From Pseudomonas sp. Au-Pse12 (GTDB taxonomy: Bacteria > Pseudomonadota > Gammaproteobacteria > Pseudomonadales > Pseudomonadaceae): 64,000 nucleotides of DNA. This document shows, piece by piece, positions 25,030 to 33,662 of the stretch (positions are counted from its first letter, which is position 1; the number at the start of each line of letters is the position of its first letter). The notes below the pieces were generated by a model. That model was not told the DNA's origin, did not search any database, and saw only the letters and a list, made by a program, of their open reading frames with translations. Made by a program: the position numbers and the translations under genes. Location: the NCBI RefSeq assembly GCF_021341665.1, contig NZ_JAJTTH010000003.1, forward strand, positions 1-64,000, written 5' to 3'.

Positions 25030-26439
25030 GAGGCTGGCCACCGCCGCCGCGACCGCCTTGCTGAAGATCTCCGCCACCTGATCGATCTGCGCCGCCGTAA
25101 TCACCAAAGGCGGCAGGAAGCGCACCACGGCGCCATGACGCCCGCCCAGCTCAAGGATCAGGCCACGCTTGAGGCATTCACGCTGCACCAGCGGCGCCAG
25201 CCGCGCATGTTGCGGCGGGTGGCCCTGGGCGTCCGGCGCACCCGTCGGGTCCACCAACTCGACGCCCAGCATCAGGCCACGGCCACGGATGTCGCCCAGT
25301 TGCGGGAAGTCGCGTTGCAGGATCAGCAAATGCTCGCGCAAGCGCTCGCCCATGGCCGCGGCATGCTCGGGCACACGCTGCTCCTTGAGGTAGCGCATCA
25401 CTGCGGAACCGGTGGCCATGGCCATCTGATTGCCGCGGAAGGTGCCGGCGTGAGCCCCCGGCTGCCAGGTGTCGAGCCAGTCGCGATAAACCATCACCGC
25501 CAGCGGCAGGCTGCCGCCGATGGCCTTGGACATCACCACCACATCGGGAATGATCCCGGCGTGCTCGAAGGCGAACATCTTGCCGGTGCGCCCGAAGCCG
25601 CTCTGGATTTCATCGACGATCAGCGCCACCCCGGCCTGCTCGGTGATGCGCCGCACGCCTCGCAGCCAGTCCAGGTCCGCCGGGATCACCCCGCCCTCGC
25701 CCTGCACCGCCTCGACGATCACCGCCGCCGGCAACGCCACACCGGCTTCCGGATCGTTCAGCAGGTTTTCCAGGTAATGCAGGTTGACCTTGACCCCCTC
25801 GGCGCCACCGAGCCCGAACGGGCAGCGGTAGTCATAAGGGAACGGCAGGAACTGCACGCCATTGTTCAGCAAACCGGCCAAGGCGCGCTTGGGCCCCAGG
25901 CTGCCCATCAGGCTCAGCGCGCCCTGGCTCATGCCGTGGTAGCCGCCCTGGAACGACAGCACGGTGCTGCGCCCGGTGGCGGTGCGCACCAGTTTCAGCG
26001 CGGCTTCCACGGCGTCGGTGCCGGTGGGCCCGCAGAACTGGATCCTGGCCTCGGCGGCCAGGGCCTCGGGCAACAGGCCGAACAGGTCCTGGACGAACTG
26101 ATCCTTGACCGGGGTGGTCAGGTCCAGGGTCAACAACGGCAATTCATCGGCCAGCACCTGCTGGATCGCGGCGATCACCACCGGGTGGTTGTGGCCCAGG
26201 GCCAGAGTCCCGGCACCGGCCAGGCAATCGATGAAACGCCGACCCTCGACGTCCTCGACGTGAATGCCACTGGCCCGCTTGAGTGCCAGGGGAATGCGCC
26301 GTGGATAACTGCGGGCATTGGATTCCTGACGGCTTTGACGGGCCAGCAGGGGCGACTCGTCGAACTGGTAAAGCGCCTCCACCGGGGTGGCGGCAAGGCC
26401 CACCGGCGAAGCATCGATAAGGCTGGTAACGGCTGACAT
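25027..26439 (-). CDS. pvdH: PvdH, L-2,4-diaminobutyrate:2-oxoglutarate aminotransferase
   Basis: A 470-residue class III PLP aminotransferase. It makes L-2,4-diaminobutyrate from aspartate semialdehyde, a building block of the pyoverdine chromophore activated by the last PvdL module. Seen here: CLAGAGTLALGHNHP, the PLP region GPTGTDAVEAALKL, LIVDEIQSGFGRTGKMFAFEHAG, and the PLP lysine in MSKAIGGSLPLAVMVYRD. The start at ATG 26439 gives MSAVTSLIDASP; a 69-codon upstream extension would overlap the promoter and is rejected. A PvdS-type promoter lies about 100 bp upstream. Confidence 0.93.
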   Translation of the reverse strand: MSAVTSLIDASPVGLAATPVEALYQFDESPLLARQSRQESNARSYPRRIPLALKRASGIHVEDVEGRRFIDCLAGAGTLALGHNHPVVIAAIQQVLADELPLLTLDLTTPVKDQFVQDLFGLLPEALAAEARIQFCGPTGTDAVEAALKLVRTATGRSTVLSFQGGYHGMSQGALSLMGSLGPKRALAGLLNNGVQFLPFPYDYRCPFGLGGAEGVKVNLHYLENLLNDPEAGVALPAAVIVEAVQGEGGVIPADLDWLRGVRRITEQAGVALIVDEIQSGFGRTGKMFAFEHAGIIPDVVVMSKAIGGSLPLAVMVYRDWLDTWQPGAHAGTFRGNQMAMATGSAVMRYLKEQRVPEHAAAMGERLREHLLILQRDFPQLGDIRGRGLMLGVELVDPTGAPDAQGHPPQHARLAPLVQRECLKRGLILELGGRHGAVVRFLPPLVITAAQIDQVAEIFSKAVAAAVASL

Positions 26440-26536
26440 GTCTCGAACCCTCGCGCTGCAATTTGTGCAAAACGGCCACCGGCCGGATGCGCCGCCCAAG
26501 CGCGGGTGCGCACTGACAGGTTTTCCTGTTCTGGAA

Positions 26537-26560
26537 ACGCACCAGCGAGGTCGGGATTTA
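26537..26560 (-). promoter_or_regulatory. PvdS-dependent (IS-box) promoter of pvdH
   Basis: On the minus strand TAAATCCCG begins a perfect TAAAT-N16-CGT iron-starvation box, the PvdS recognition pattern. The end of the motif is about 98 bp before the pvdH ATG. Confidence 0.8.
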
Positions 26561-26594
26561 CACCCCAAGGCGAGGAAATTGCACCTATCGCCCC

Positions 26595-26661
26595 GTAGGA
26601 GCCCGCTTGCTGGCGAAAGCGATCTTTCGGACCTCTTCGCTGGCAAGCCGGCGCCTACAGG
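26595..26661. repeat. REP element
   Basis: CGTAGGAGCCCGCTTGCTGGCG opens and CGCTGGCAAGCCGGCGCCTACAG closes an imperfect inverted repeat, the same family as the element at 16978-17042. It separates the pvdH promoter from the convergent-pointing end of the sensor kinase gene. Confidence 0.6.
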
Positions 26662-26674
26662 GGGCGGTGATGGT

Positions 26675-28000
26675 TCAGGCGGGGTGGGCAGGCAGGGTCA
26701 GCTCGACCCGCAGGCCGTCGGGACGGCTGTCGAAGTTCAGCTCGCAGCCGCAGCGCTGGACGATGGCCTGGACAATCGCCAGGCCCAGGCCGCAGCCGCT
26801 GCTCTGGCTGTCCCGCCAGAAGCGCTGGGTCAGGTGCTGCAAATCTTGTGGGGGAATGCCCGGGCCATGGTCACGCACCTGGAAGCGCAGGCGACCGGCG
26901 ACAATCTCCAGGTTCAATTCCACCGGGCACTCTTCCGGCGTATGGCGCAGGGCGTTGTCCAGCAGGTTGCGCAAGGCGGCGATGGCCAAGGTCGAGGGCA
27001 TTGCCACCGGGGCTTCGCCGGCCTTGCCCTCCAGGTGCACCTTGACCCGGCTACGGGCGCCCACGGCTGCGTCCTGAATCGCCAGGCGCGCCACCTGCTC
27101 GGCGTTGCAGTGCACGCCGTCATCGAACGACAGGCTGCCCTCGACCCGGGCCAGCAAGAGCAATTGCTCCAGGGTCCGGTGCATGCGGTCGGCGCCTTCC
27201 TCGGCCCGGGCCAGGGCTTGATCGTGGGCCGCGCCTTCGGTCATGCGCGCCACCTGCAGGTGGGTCTTGATCGCGGTCAGCGGGCTGCGCAACTCGTGGG
27301 CGGCATCGCCGGTGAGCCGGCGCTCGCGCTCGATGGTCTTGGCGATGCGCTGGAACAGCTGGTTCTGGGTTTCCAGCAACGGCCGCAATTCGCTGGGCAT
27401 GGGCTGGATCTGCAACGGCTCCAGGGAGTCGGCGCTGCGGCGCATCAGGGCATCGCGTATCCGGTTCAACGGCGCCAGGCTCTGGCCGATGCCCAGCCAC
27501 AGCAGCCACAGGCAACCGAGCAAGGCCACGCCCACCGGCACCGAAGCGGCGAGCAGCACCGACAGGTTCAACGCCTCGCGCTCCACCTGGCGGTCGGCGG
27601 TGGTGATGCGCATGTCGCCGCGCACCAGGGTAAAGGTGCGCCAGGGCGCGCCGTCGATCATCTGGTCGTGAAAACCCAGTTTCTCGGCTTCAAGGGGATG
27701 CTCGGGCGTGCTGTGGCTGCGGGCCAGGATCTGCCCGCGCAGCGAGCTGACCTGGCAGGCCATGCCCCCGGGAATGGTCAGCGCCGCGCTGTTGATCTGG
27801 TTGCTCGGGCCATGCGACGGCAGCGCCGGCATCTGCTCCAGCAACCCGGCGACCATGCGCGCCGAGGCGACCAGGCGCTGGTCCAGGGAAAACATCATCT
27901 GGTTGCGCAGGTCGCTGAGCATCCAGGCCGCCGCCAGGGCCCAGATCAGGATGAAGGCGGCGCCGAGGGTCATGCTCAGGCGCAGGCGCAGGCTCCTCAC
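26675..28000 (-). CDS. dsbS: Sensor histidine kinase (DsbS type)
   Basis: A 441-residue inner-membrane kinase. Membrane helix 1 is at about residues 10-30, a periplasmic domain at 31-145 contains one cysteine (Cys82, in GGMACQVSS), and membrane helix 2 is at about 147-170. A HAMP-like linker follows. The phospho-acceptor is His235 (AAHELRSPLTAIK), the N box is NLLDNALRHTP, and the ATP lid reads GPGIP and GCGLGLAIV. Gene order matches P. aeruginosa PA2480-PA2476, where, as recalled, DsbRS controls dsbDEG and senses copper through a periplasmic cysteine. The GTG start directly follows the dsbR stop. Confidence 0.85.
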   Translation of the reverse strand: MRSLRLRLSMTLGAAFILIWALAAAWMLSDLRNQMMFSLDQRLVASARMVAGLLEQMPALPSHGPSNQINSAALTIPGGMACQVSSLRGQILARSHSTPEHPLEAEKLGFHDQMIDGAPWRTFTLVRGDMRITTADRQVEREALNLSVLLAASVPVGVALLGCLWLLWLGIGQSLAPLNRIRDALMRRSADSLEPLQIQPMPSELRPLLETQNQLFQRIAKTIERERRLTGDAAHELRSPLTAIKTHLQVARMTEGAAHDQALARAEEGADRMHRTLEQLLLLARVEGSLSFDDGVHCNAEQVARLAIQDAAVGARSRVKVHLEGKAGEAPVAMPSTLAIAALRNLLDNALRHTPEECPVELNLEIVAGRLRFQVRDHGPGIPPQDLQHLTQRFWRDSQSSGCGLGLAIVQAIVQRCGCELNFDSRPDGLRVELTLPAHPA

Positions 28001-28678
28001 TTACGGGTTCTCCTCGCCGTCGGCCGGGCCCAGGCGATAGCCCAGGCCACGCACGGTTTCGACGATGCCATTGCCGAGTTTGCGCCGCAGGTGGTGGATG
28101 TGCACATTCAGGGCGTTGCTCTCCAGCTCATCGTTGAAGCCATAGACGCTGTCCTTGAGCTGCTCGCTGGAGAGCACCCGGCCGCGGTTGTGCAGCAGCG
28201 CCTGGAGCAGCGATTGCTCGCGCCGCGACAAGTCCACCGGCTGGCCGCCGAGCAGGGTTTCCCGGGTGCTGGGGTCGTAGGTCAGGCGCCCGTGCTCGAT
28301 CAGGTTGACGCTGCGCCCCGCCACCCGGCGCAGCAGGGTGTGCAGGCGCGCGGCCAGTTCACGCAGGTCGAAAGGCTTGAGCAGGTAATCGTCGGCACCG
28401 GCCTGCAGGCCGTCGACCCGGTCGGTCACCGAGTCGCGGGCGGTGAGGATCAGCACCGGAATCTCCAGGCCCTGCTGGCGCTGCTGCTTGAGCAGTTTCA
28501 AACCGTCTTCATCCGGCAGGCCAAGATCCAGTACCATCACGTCGAAATCGGCCACGCCGAGCATGGCCCGCGCTGCCGAAGCGGTGGCCACATGCTCGAC
28601 CGTCAGGCCCTGGGCCGTGAGGCCGGCGACTATCCCGCTGGCAATCAGCTCATCATCTTCACAGACAAGTACGTGCAT
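28001..28678 (-). CDS. dsbR: OmpR-family response regulator (DsbR type)
   Basis: A 225-residue regulator. The receiver domain (1-115) has the acidic pocket CEDDE, phospho-acceptor Asp51 (VMVLDLGLPDEDG) and the conserved Lys in LLKPFDLREL. The C-terminal winged helix (about 130-220) shows SRREQSLLQALLHNRGRVLSSEQLKDSVYG and VHIHHLRRKLG. It is the partner of the kinase encoded immediately downstream. Direct repeats in the divergent promoter region to dsbD suit binding by a tandem dimer of this regulator. Confidence 0.9.
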   Translation of the reverse strand: MHVLVCEDDELIASGIVAGLTAQGLTVEHVATASAARAMLGVADFDVMVLDLGLPDEDGLKLLKQQRQQGLEIPVLILTARDSVTDRVDGLQAGADDYLLKPFDLRELAARLHTLLRRVAGRSVNLIEHGRLTYDPSTRETLLGGQPVDLSRREQSLLQALLHNRGRVLSSEQLKDSVYGFNDELESNALNVHIHHLRRKLGNGIVETVRGLGYRLGPADGEENP

Positions 28679-28702
28679 GGTCGGTCCTGTAACAAAGGCG
28701 TT

Positions 28703-28786
28703 GATTAAGCAGGCGGCGGATTAAGCGGACATTATGCCTGCCGCTCACTGGCCACAAGCCAGGCTGGGTTAATCATCGGTTAATCA
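28703..28786. promoter_or_regulatory. Direct repeats in the dsbR-dsbD intergenic region
   Basis: GGTTAATCA occurs at 28767-28775 and 28778-28786, an 11-bp period typical of OmpR-family tandem sites, 47 bp before the dsbD start. GATTAAGC occurs at 28703-28710 and 28719-28726 near dsbR. The first pair is the better candidate operator for dsbD; the second may serve autoregulation. Confidence 0.55.
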
Positions 28787-28832
28787 GGACCGGCCATTGT
28801 GCTCGCATCTTGCACCGGTTTAAGGCTTGACC

Positions 28833-30584
28833 ATGCGTCGATTGTTCATCCTGTTGTTCATGCTGTTCACCACACTGGCGCACGCCGGCAACAACCCGTT
28901 CGAGGTCAAGCCCGACTTCCTGCCGGTGGATAAAGCCTTCAACTTCACCTCCGAACGCCTGCCTTCCGGGGAAACCCAGCTGTTCTGGCAGATTGCCGAC
29001 GGCTACTACCTGTACCAGAAACGCCTGAAGTTCGACGGCCTGGCCCAGGACCATCAGCCGCCACTGCCGGACGGCGAACACCACAGCGACGAGTTCTTCG
29101 GCGAACAGACGGTGTATCGCCAGGGCCTGGAAGTGAAGCTGCCGGCAACCGCCAGCGGCAAGGTCAAGCTGGGCTGGCAAGGCTGCGCCGACGCCGGCCT
29201 GTGCTACCCGCCGCAAACCCTGGAAGTCAACCTGGGCGGCGCGCCGGCAGTGGCCGCCAGCAACACCGCCGCAACCGTCAACGGCGCGGCCCAGGATCAA
29301 CAGCTGGCCAATGAGCTGCAACAGAAATCCTGGGGCCTGGGCCTGCTGGCGTTCTTCGGCTTTGGCCTGCTGCTGGCCTTCGCCCCCTGCTCGCTGCCAA
29401 TGCTGCCGATTCTCGCTGGCATGGTGGTCGGCAGCGGCGCCAGCCCGCGCCGCGGCCTGGCCCTGGCTTCAAGCTACGTGCTGTGCATGGCCCTGGTGTA
29501 TGCCGGCATGGGGGTGATCGCCGCCCTGCTGGGCAGCAACCTGCAGGCCTGGCTGCAACAGCCCTGGGTGCTGGGCTGCTTCGCCGCGCTGTTCGTGCTG
29601 CTGTCGCTGCCGATGTTCGGCTTCTTTGAATTGCAAATGCCCGCCGTACTGCGTGACCGCCTGGAAGGCGCCAGCCGCCAGCGCCAGGGCGGCAGCCTGA
29701 TCGGCTGCGGCGTCCTCGGCGCGCTGTCCGCGCTGCTGGTGGGCCCGTGCATGACCGCGCCCCTGGCCGGTGGCCTGCTGTACATCGCCCAGACCGGCAA
29801 TGCCCTGTTCGGCGGTCTGGCGCTGTTCGCCCTGGGCCTGGGCATCGGCCTGCCACTGTTGCTGCTGGTGACCGTGGGCAACCGCTTCCTGCCCAAGCCC
29901 GGGCCATGGATGAACCTGCTCAAGGGCGTGTTCGGCTTCCTGTTCCTCGGCACCGCTATCTACATGCTGCGCCCGGTGCTCAGCAGCAACCTGTGGATCG
30001 GCCTGTGGGGCGCCCTGGCCCTGGTACTCGCCTACTGCGCCTGGCAGCAACGCGCCATTGCCGGGCGCCTGCTGCACCTGTTCGGCGCCGCCGCCGTGCT
30101 GTTCGGCCTGTGGGGCAGCGTGCTGCTGGTAGGCGCCGCCGGTGGCAGCGATGACCTGTGGCGACCGCTGAAGGTCTACAGCGGTGGCAGCGTGGCCGGC
30201 AGCACCACGGCCCACGATGCCTTCACCACCGTGAAGTCCCCCGCCGAACTGCAAAGCGCCCTGGACAGCGCCCAGGCCCAGGGCCAGTGGGTGCTGCTGG
30301 ACTACTACGCCGACTGGTGCGTGTCCTGCAAGATCATGGAGAAAACCGTGTTCGGCCAGCCTCAGGTCCAGGACGCCCTGAAAGACGTGCGCCTGCTGCG
30401 CCTGGACGTGACCCTGGACAACGCCGACGGCCGCGAACTCCTGGGCCGCTACAAAGTGCCGGGGCCACCGAGCATGCTGTGGATCGGCCCGGACGGCAGC
30501 GAACGCCGCAGCCAGCGCATCACCGGTGAAGTGGACGCCAACACCTTCCTGCAACGCTGGACCCAGACCCGGGAAGCCCGTTGA
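28833..30584 (+). CDS. dsbD: DsbD, thiol:disulfide interchange protein
   Basis: A 583-residue protein moving electrons from cytoplasmic thioredoxin to periplasmic thiol proteins. A signal peptide (LFILLFMLFTTLAHAG) is followed by the alpha domain with the Cys pair in GCADAGLCYPP. The eight-helix beta domain has one Cys in FAPCSLPMLP and one in VGPCMTAPL. The C-terminal thioredoxin-like gamma domain has DWCVSCKIM. All six redox cysteines are present, so it should be functional. The ATG at 28833 is preferred over the TTG at 28827. It starts a three-gene operon with dsbE and dsbG, divergent from dsbRS. Confidence 0.92.
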   Translation: MRRLFILLFMLFTTLAHAGNNPFEVKPDFLPVDKAFNFTSERLPSGETQLFWQIADGYYLYQKRLKFDGLAQDHQPPLPDGEHHSDEFFGEQTVYRQGLEVKLPATASGKVKLGWQGCADAGLCYPPQTLEVNLGGAPAVAASNTAATVNGAAQDQQLANELQQKSWGLGLLAFFGFGLLLAFAPCSLPMLPILAGMVVGSGASPRRGLALASSYVLCMALVYAGMGVIAALLGSNLQAWLQQPWVLGCFAALFVLLSLPMFGFFELQMPAVLRDRLEGASRQRQGGSLIGCGVLGALSALLVGPCMTAPLAGGLLYIAQTGNALFGGLALFALGLGIGLPLLLLVTVGNRFLPKPGPWMNLLKGVFGFLFLGTAIYMLRPVLSSNLWIGLWGALALVLAYCAWQQRAIAGRLLHLFGAAAVLFGLWGSVLLVGAAGGSDDLWRPLKVYSGGSVAGSTTAHDAFTTVKSPAELQSALDSAQAQGQWVLLDYYADWCVSCKIMEKTVFGQPQVQDALKDVRLLRLDVTLDNADGRELLGRYKVPGPPSMLWIGPDGSERRSQRITGEVDANTFLQRWTQTREAR

Positions 30585-31447
30585 TGCTGACCTTTACCAT
30601 CGGCACCTTTGCCATCGCCCTCAACCACCTGCTGCTGATCAGCGCCCTGGCCCTGGCCACCCTGGTGGGCTGGCGGGTGGCCAAGCGTGGCGGTGACAAC
30701 CCCGAGTCGGTGCTGTTCTCACTGTTTCTGCTGGGCATGCTGGTCGCCCGGGTCAGCTTCGTGCTCGCCTACTGGAAGCACTACCAGCACGATCCGTGGA
30801 TGATCATCGACCTGCGCGATGGCGGCTTCCTCGCCTGGCCGGGGGTGATCGTCATGCTCCTGGCGGCCCTGGCCTGGGGCTGGAAACGCCCGGCGCTGCG
30901 CCGCCCACTGGGCGCCGGGGTGGCCAGCGGCCTGGCCTTCTGGCTGCTGGCCAGCCTGTCCCTGAGCCTCTACGACCAGGGCACGCGCCTGCCGGAAGTG
31001 GCCTTGCGCAATGCTGCCGGCGACACCGTGCAACTCACCGACTACCAGGGCGGGCCGCTGGTGATCAACCTCTGGGCCACCTGGTGCCCACCGTGCCGGC
31101 GAGAAATGCCGGTGCTGGAAAAAGCCCAGCAGCAACGCCCGGACCTGACCTTCCTGTTCGTCAACCAGGCCGAAAGCATGCAAAGCGTCGCCACCTTCCT
31201 GGCCACCCAGGACCTGAACCTGGACAACGTGCTGTTCGACGGCAGTGGCCGCCTGGGCCAGGCCGTGGGCTCCATGGCCCTGCCGACTACGCTGTTCTAT
31301 AGCGCCGATGGCCGCCTGCTGGGCAGCCACCTGGGGGAACTCTCGGAAGCCAGCCTGGCCCGGGCCCTGGAAAACTTCGACGGCGCCCACCCGACTTCGG
31401 TCGCTCCCTCAAGGAAACTGCCATGCCCTTCATCCGCCACCTGCTGA
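30584..31447 (+). CDS. dsbE: TlpA/DsbE-like thioredoxin with an N-terminal membrane domain
   Basis: A 287-residue protein with two parts. Residues 1-135 form about four membrane helices with FSLFLLGMLVARVSFVLAYW and LRDGGFLAWPGV, which look like a shortened prolipoprotein diacylglyceryl transferase-type module. Residues 140-270 form a periplasmic thioredoxin domain with the redox motif NLWATWCPPCRREMP and the cis-Pro loop SMALPTTLFY. It probably receives electrons from DsbD. The ATG overlaps the dsbD stop by one base, and its end overlaps dsbG by 25 bp. The last residues after NFDGAHP look like read-through into the overlap. Confidence 0.85.
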   Translation: MLTFTIGTFAIALNHLLLISALALATLVGWRVAKRGGDNPESVLFSLFLLGMLVARVSFVLAYWKHYQHDPWMIIDLRDGGFLAWPGVIVMLLAALAWGWKRPALRRPLGAGVASGLAFWLLASLSLSLYDQGTRLPEVALRNAAGDTVQLTDYQGGPLVINLWATWCPPCRREMPVLEKAQQQRPDLTFLFVNQAESMQSVATFLATQDLNLDNVLFDGSGRLGQAVGSMALPTTLFYSADGRLLGSHLGELSEASLARALENFDGAHPTSVAPSRKLPCPSSATC

Positions 31448-32190
31448 GCCTGTCTTTGGGCGCCGCGTTGCTCAACGTGCCGCTGTTGCAGGCCGAAGAA
31501 CTGCCCGCGCCGATCCGCAAGATCGAGGAAAAAGGCGCCAAGATCATCGGCAGCTTCGATGCCCCGGATGGCCTCAAGGGCTACGCTGCGCAGTACCAGA
31601 ACCGCGGCATGACCCTGTACCTCACCCCTGACGGCAAGCACGTGCTGCTGGGCAACCTGTACGACGCCGACGGCAAGGACCTGAGCGCCGAACCGTTGCA
31701 GAAACTGGTCTACGCACCGATGGCCAAGGAAGTCTGGGGCAACCTGGAAAAGAGCAACTGGATCGCCGACGGCAAGGCCGATGCACCGCGCATCGTCTAC
31801 CTGTTCAGCGACCCCAACTGTCCCTACTGCAACATGTTCTGGGAACAGGCGCGGCCCTGGGTGAACGCCGGCAAGGTGCAATTGCGGCACATCCTGGTGG
31901 GCATCATCCGCGAAGACAGCCCTGGCAAATCCGCCGCCCTGCTCGCCGCCAAGGACCCGCAGCAAGCCCTGCAGGAGCATGAAAAGGCTGGCAAGGGCAG
32001 CGCCCTGAAACCCCTGGCGAGCATTCCTGCGGCGGTGCAAGCCAAGCTCGACGCCAACATGAAGCTGATGGAAGAACTGGAACTGTCGGCGACCCCGGCG
32101 ATCTTCTACCTCGACGCCAAGGGCGACCTGCAACAGCAGCAGGGTGCCCCGGCCCCGGGCAAGCTGACGCAGATTCTCGGCCCCAAATAA
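31423..32190 (+). CDS. dsbG: DsbG, periplasmic disulfide isomerase/sulfenic-acid reductase
   Basis: A 255-residue DsbC/DsbG-family protein with a signal peptide ending near LLQAEELP. The N-terminal dimerisation domain (about 20-90) contains PDGLKGYAAQYQNRGMTLYLTPDGKHVLLGNLYDADG. The thioredoxin-fold catalytic domain has SDPNCPYCNMFW (CPYC) and the cis-Pro loop ATPAIFYL. It is kept reduced by DsbD and rescues oxidised periplasmic thiols. It is the last gene of the operon, overlapping dsbE. A REPIN-like inverted repeat follows. Confidence 0.92.
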   Translation: MPFIRHLLSLSLGAALLNVPLLQAEELPAPIRKIEEKGAKIIGSFDAPDGLKGYAAQYQNRGMTLYLTPDGKHVLLGNLYDADGKDLSAEPLQKLVYAPMAKEVWGNLEKSNWIADGKADAPRIVYLFSDPNCPYCNMFWEQARPWVNAGKVQLRHILVGIIREDSPGKSAALLAAKDPQQALQEHEKAGKGSALKPLASIPAAVQAKLDANMKLMEELELSATPAIFYLDAKGDLQQQQGAPAPGKLTQILGPK

Positions 32191-32207
32191 GCCCCCTATG
32201 TGGCGAG

Positions 32208-32333
32208 GGAGCTTGCTCCCGCTCGGCCGCGTAGCGGTCGTAAAACCTGCCACCGTGTTTAACCAGGTGCACCGCATATAGCATGGTCGGGGGCGCTGCG
32301 CGCCCCAACGGGAGCAAGCTCCCTCGCCACAAA
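32208..32333. repeat. REPIN-like inverted pair downstream of dsbG
   Basis: GTGGCGAGGGAGCTTGCTCC at 32210-32229 is mirrored by GGAGCAAGCTCCCTCGCCAC ending at 32330. The centre holds GCCGCGTAGCGG and GGGCGCTGCGCGCCCC hairpins. The same 20-bp arm occurs at 43030-43050, 43141-43160 and 43268-43288. Confidence 0.7.
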
Positions 32334-32363
32334 AGCCCCCCGCCAGCGCCAGCCCTTGGCGGG
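32331..32363 (-). terminator. Intrinsic-type terminator of the alpha/beta hydrolase gene
   Basis: On the minus strand CCCGCCA (32363-32357) pairs with TGGCGGG (32345-32339), followed by GGGCTTTT. It begins right after the stop codon. Confidence 0.55.
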
Positions 32364-33182
32364 TTAATGCGAATGACGCGCCGCCAGGAAGTCCAACAAC
32401 GCCCGGGTCACGAACGGCGGGTTTTCAAGGCTGGAGATATGCCCCGCCTCGGGCACCAGCTGATACGGGCAGCCAATGCGCTCGGCCATCTCGATCGTTT
32501 CCGCCGGCGGTCGCGGCTGGTCCTGATCACCGCACAGCAGCAAGGTGTTCGCCCCATCCAGGTGCTGCAGCTGATCCAGCACATCCGCCCGGCTGAAGGT
32601 GATGCGCCCCATGGGGATCACGCTCTGGCGCAGGCGCTCGGCCGGCAGCGCCGCGAGGCTGGCACGAAAATCCTGATACAACGCCGACTGCCGATCGATA
32701 CCCGGACGGAAGAAGATCGGCACCACGATATCCAGCAGCGGCTCGGCGATCAGGCCGCTGTCCTCGATCTGCTGGAACAGGGAAAAGTAATACTGCCGGG
32801 TCGGCGCAGGCTCAGCCCCCAGGTAAGTGTCCATCAGCACCAGGCCGTTGATGCGCTGCGGCGCCGCCAGGGCCAGCCGCGCGCCCCACATGCCGCCCAC
32901 CGACAAGCCCACCAGCGTGACGCGCTCGATCTGCAAATGGTCGAGCAAGGCCAGCATCTGCCGCGCCACATCGTCCAGTGACGCGGTGCCTGCCGGCAGC
33001 GCCCCGGACTGGCCATGGCCCCACAGGTCCACGGCGATCACCCGGTACTGCGCCGACAACGCCTCGATCTGCGGCGCCCACATGCTCGTGTCCCACAAGT
33101 AACTGCCGGCCAGGAACACCACCGGCCCCTGGCCCTGGTCAAGGTAGTGCAACGGTTGTCCATCGAGGGTGGCGAAAGGCAT
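32364..33182 (-). CDS. Alpha/beta-fold hydrolase
   Basis: A 272-residue hydrolase. The strand-turn segments HYLDQGQGPVVFLAGSYLWDTSMW and VIAVDLWGHGQSG lead to the nucleophile elbow GLSVGGMWG (Ser about 94). LLCGDQDQPRPP gives the acid and EAGHISSLENPP the His. Length and motifs resemble carboxylesterases such as BioH-like or 3-oxoadipate enol-lactone hydrolase relatives; no specific substrate can be named. It is a single gene with its own terminator. Confidence 0.85.
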   Translation of the reverse strand: MPFATLDGQPLHYLDQGQGPVVFLAGSYLWDTSMWAPQIEALSAQYRVIAVDLWGHGQSGALPAGTASLDDVARQMLALLDHLQIERVTLVGLSVGGMWGARLALAAPQRINGLVLMDTYLGAEPAPTRQYYFSLFQQIEDSGLIAEPLLDIVVPIFFRPGIDRQSALYQDFRASLAALPAERLRQSVIPMGRITFSRADVLDQLQHLDGANTLLLCGDQDQPRPPAETIEMAERIGCPYQLVPEAGHISSLENPPFVTRALLDFLAARHSH

Positions 33183-33662
33183 GGGGTAGCTCCTGTATGG
33201 GCCAACGAAAAAGGTCCGACAGATTGTTCCGCGCGAACAAGCTCGTCAATCGACGCAGACCGGCAAAATCGGTCAAAACATGTCCCCCGCCCCTTCCCGC
33301 AACCCCATGCAAGCGCCACGCATTACCCGCCGGCAACGCGGTTCTTGAGAGTTGCTCAAGACAAGCCGTCTATAGGGCTGACCTTATTTATTTTAACTTT
33401 AGGAATATTCTCAAACCGCCATTAGCGACGGCTTGTTAAGATCCAACTTCAAGATGCAACCAACTTTACAGTGGCCATGTAACAGAACCACCCGCTAATC
33501 GCGCCGATATAACCCTGCAAGTTGCTATCGCCGAAATAACTTTGCAGAAACATGAAAAATCAAATCATGAGCTTATAAAGCGCGGGCATTGATTTGCCGG
33601 TATTCGCTTACATAACCACGCCATTAACCCAGCCTACTCTTTCTCAGGGAATAGACCGTCAG
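33183..33662. promoter_or_regulatory. AT-rich intergenic region upstream of the fimbrial operon
   Basis: A 480-bp gap with no credible gene. From about 33360 to 33600 it is distinctly AT-rich compared with its surroundings (for example TTATTTATTTTAACTTTAGG), which is typical of H-NS/MvaT-bound fimbrial promoters. A small inverted repeat GCCATTAGCGACGGC lies at 33418-33432. No specific promoter element can be assigned with confidence. Confidence 0.4.

Noticed and set aside
26387..28708. A 773-codon plus-strand frame opposite the kinase/regulator pair
   Set aside because: It is antisense to two fully recognisable two-component proteins and spans their junction, typical of a coding shadow.
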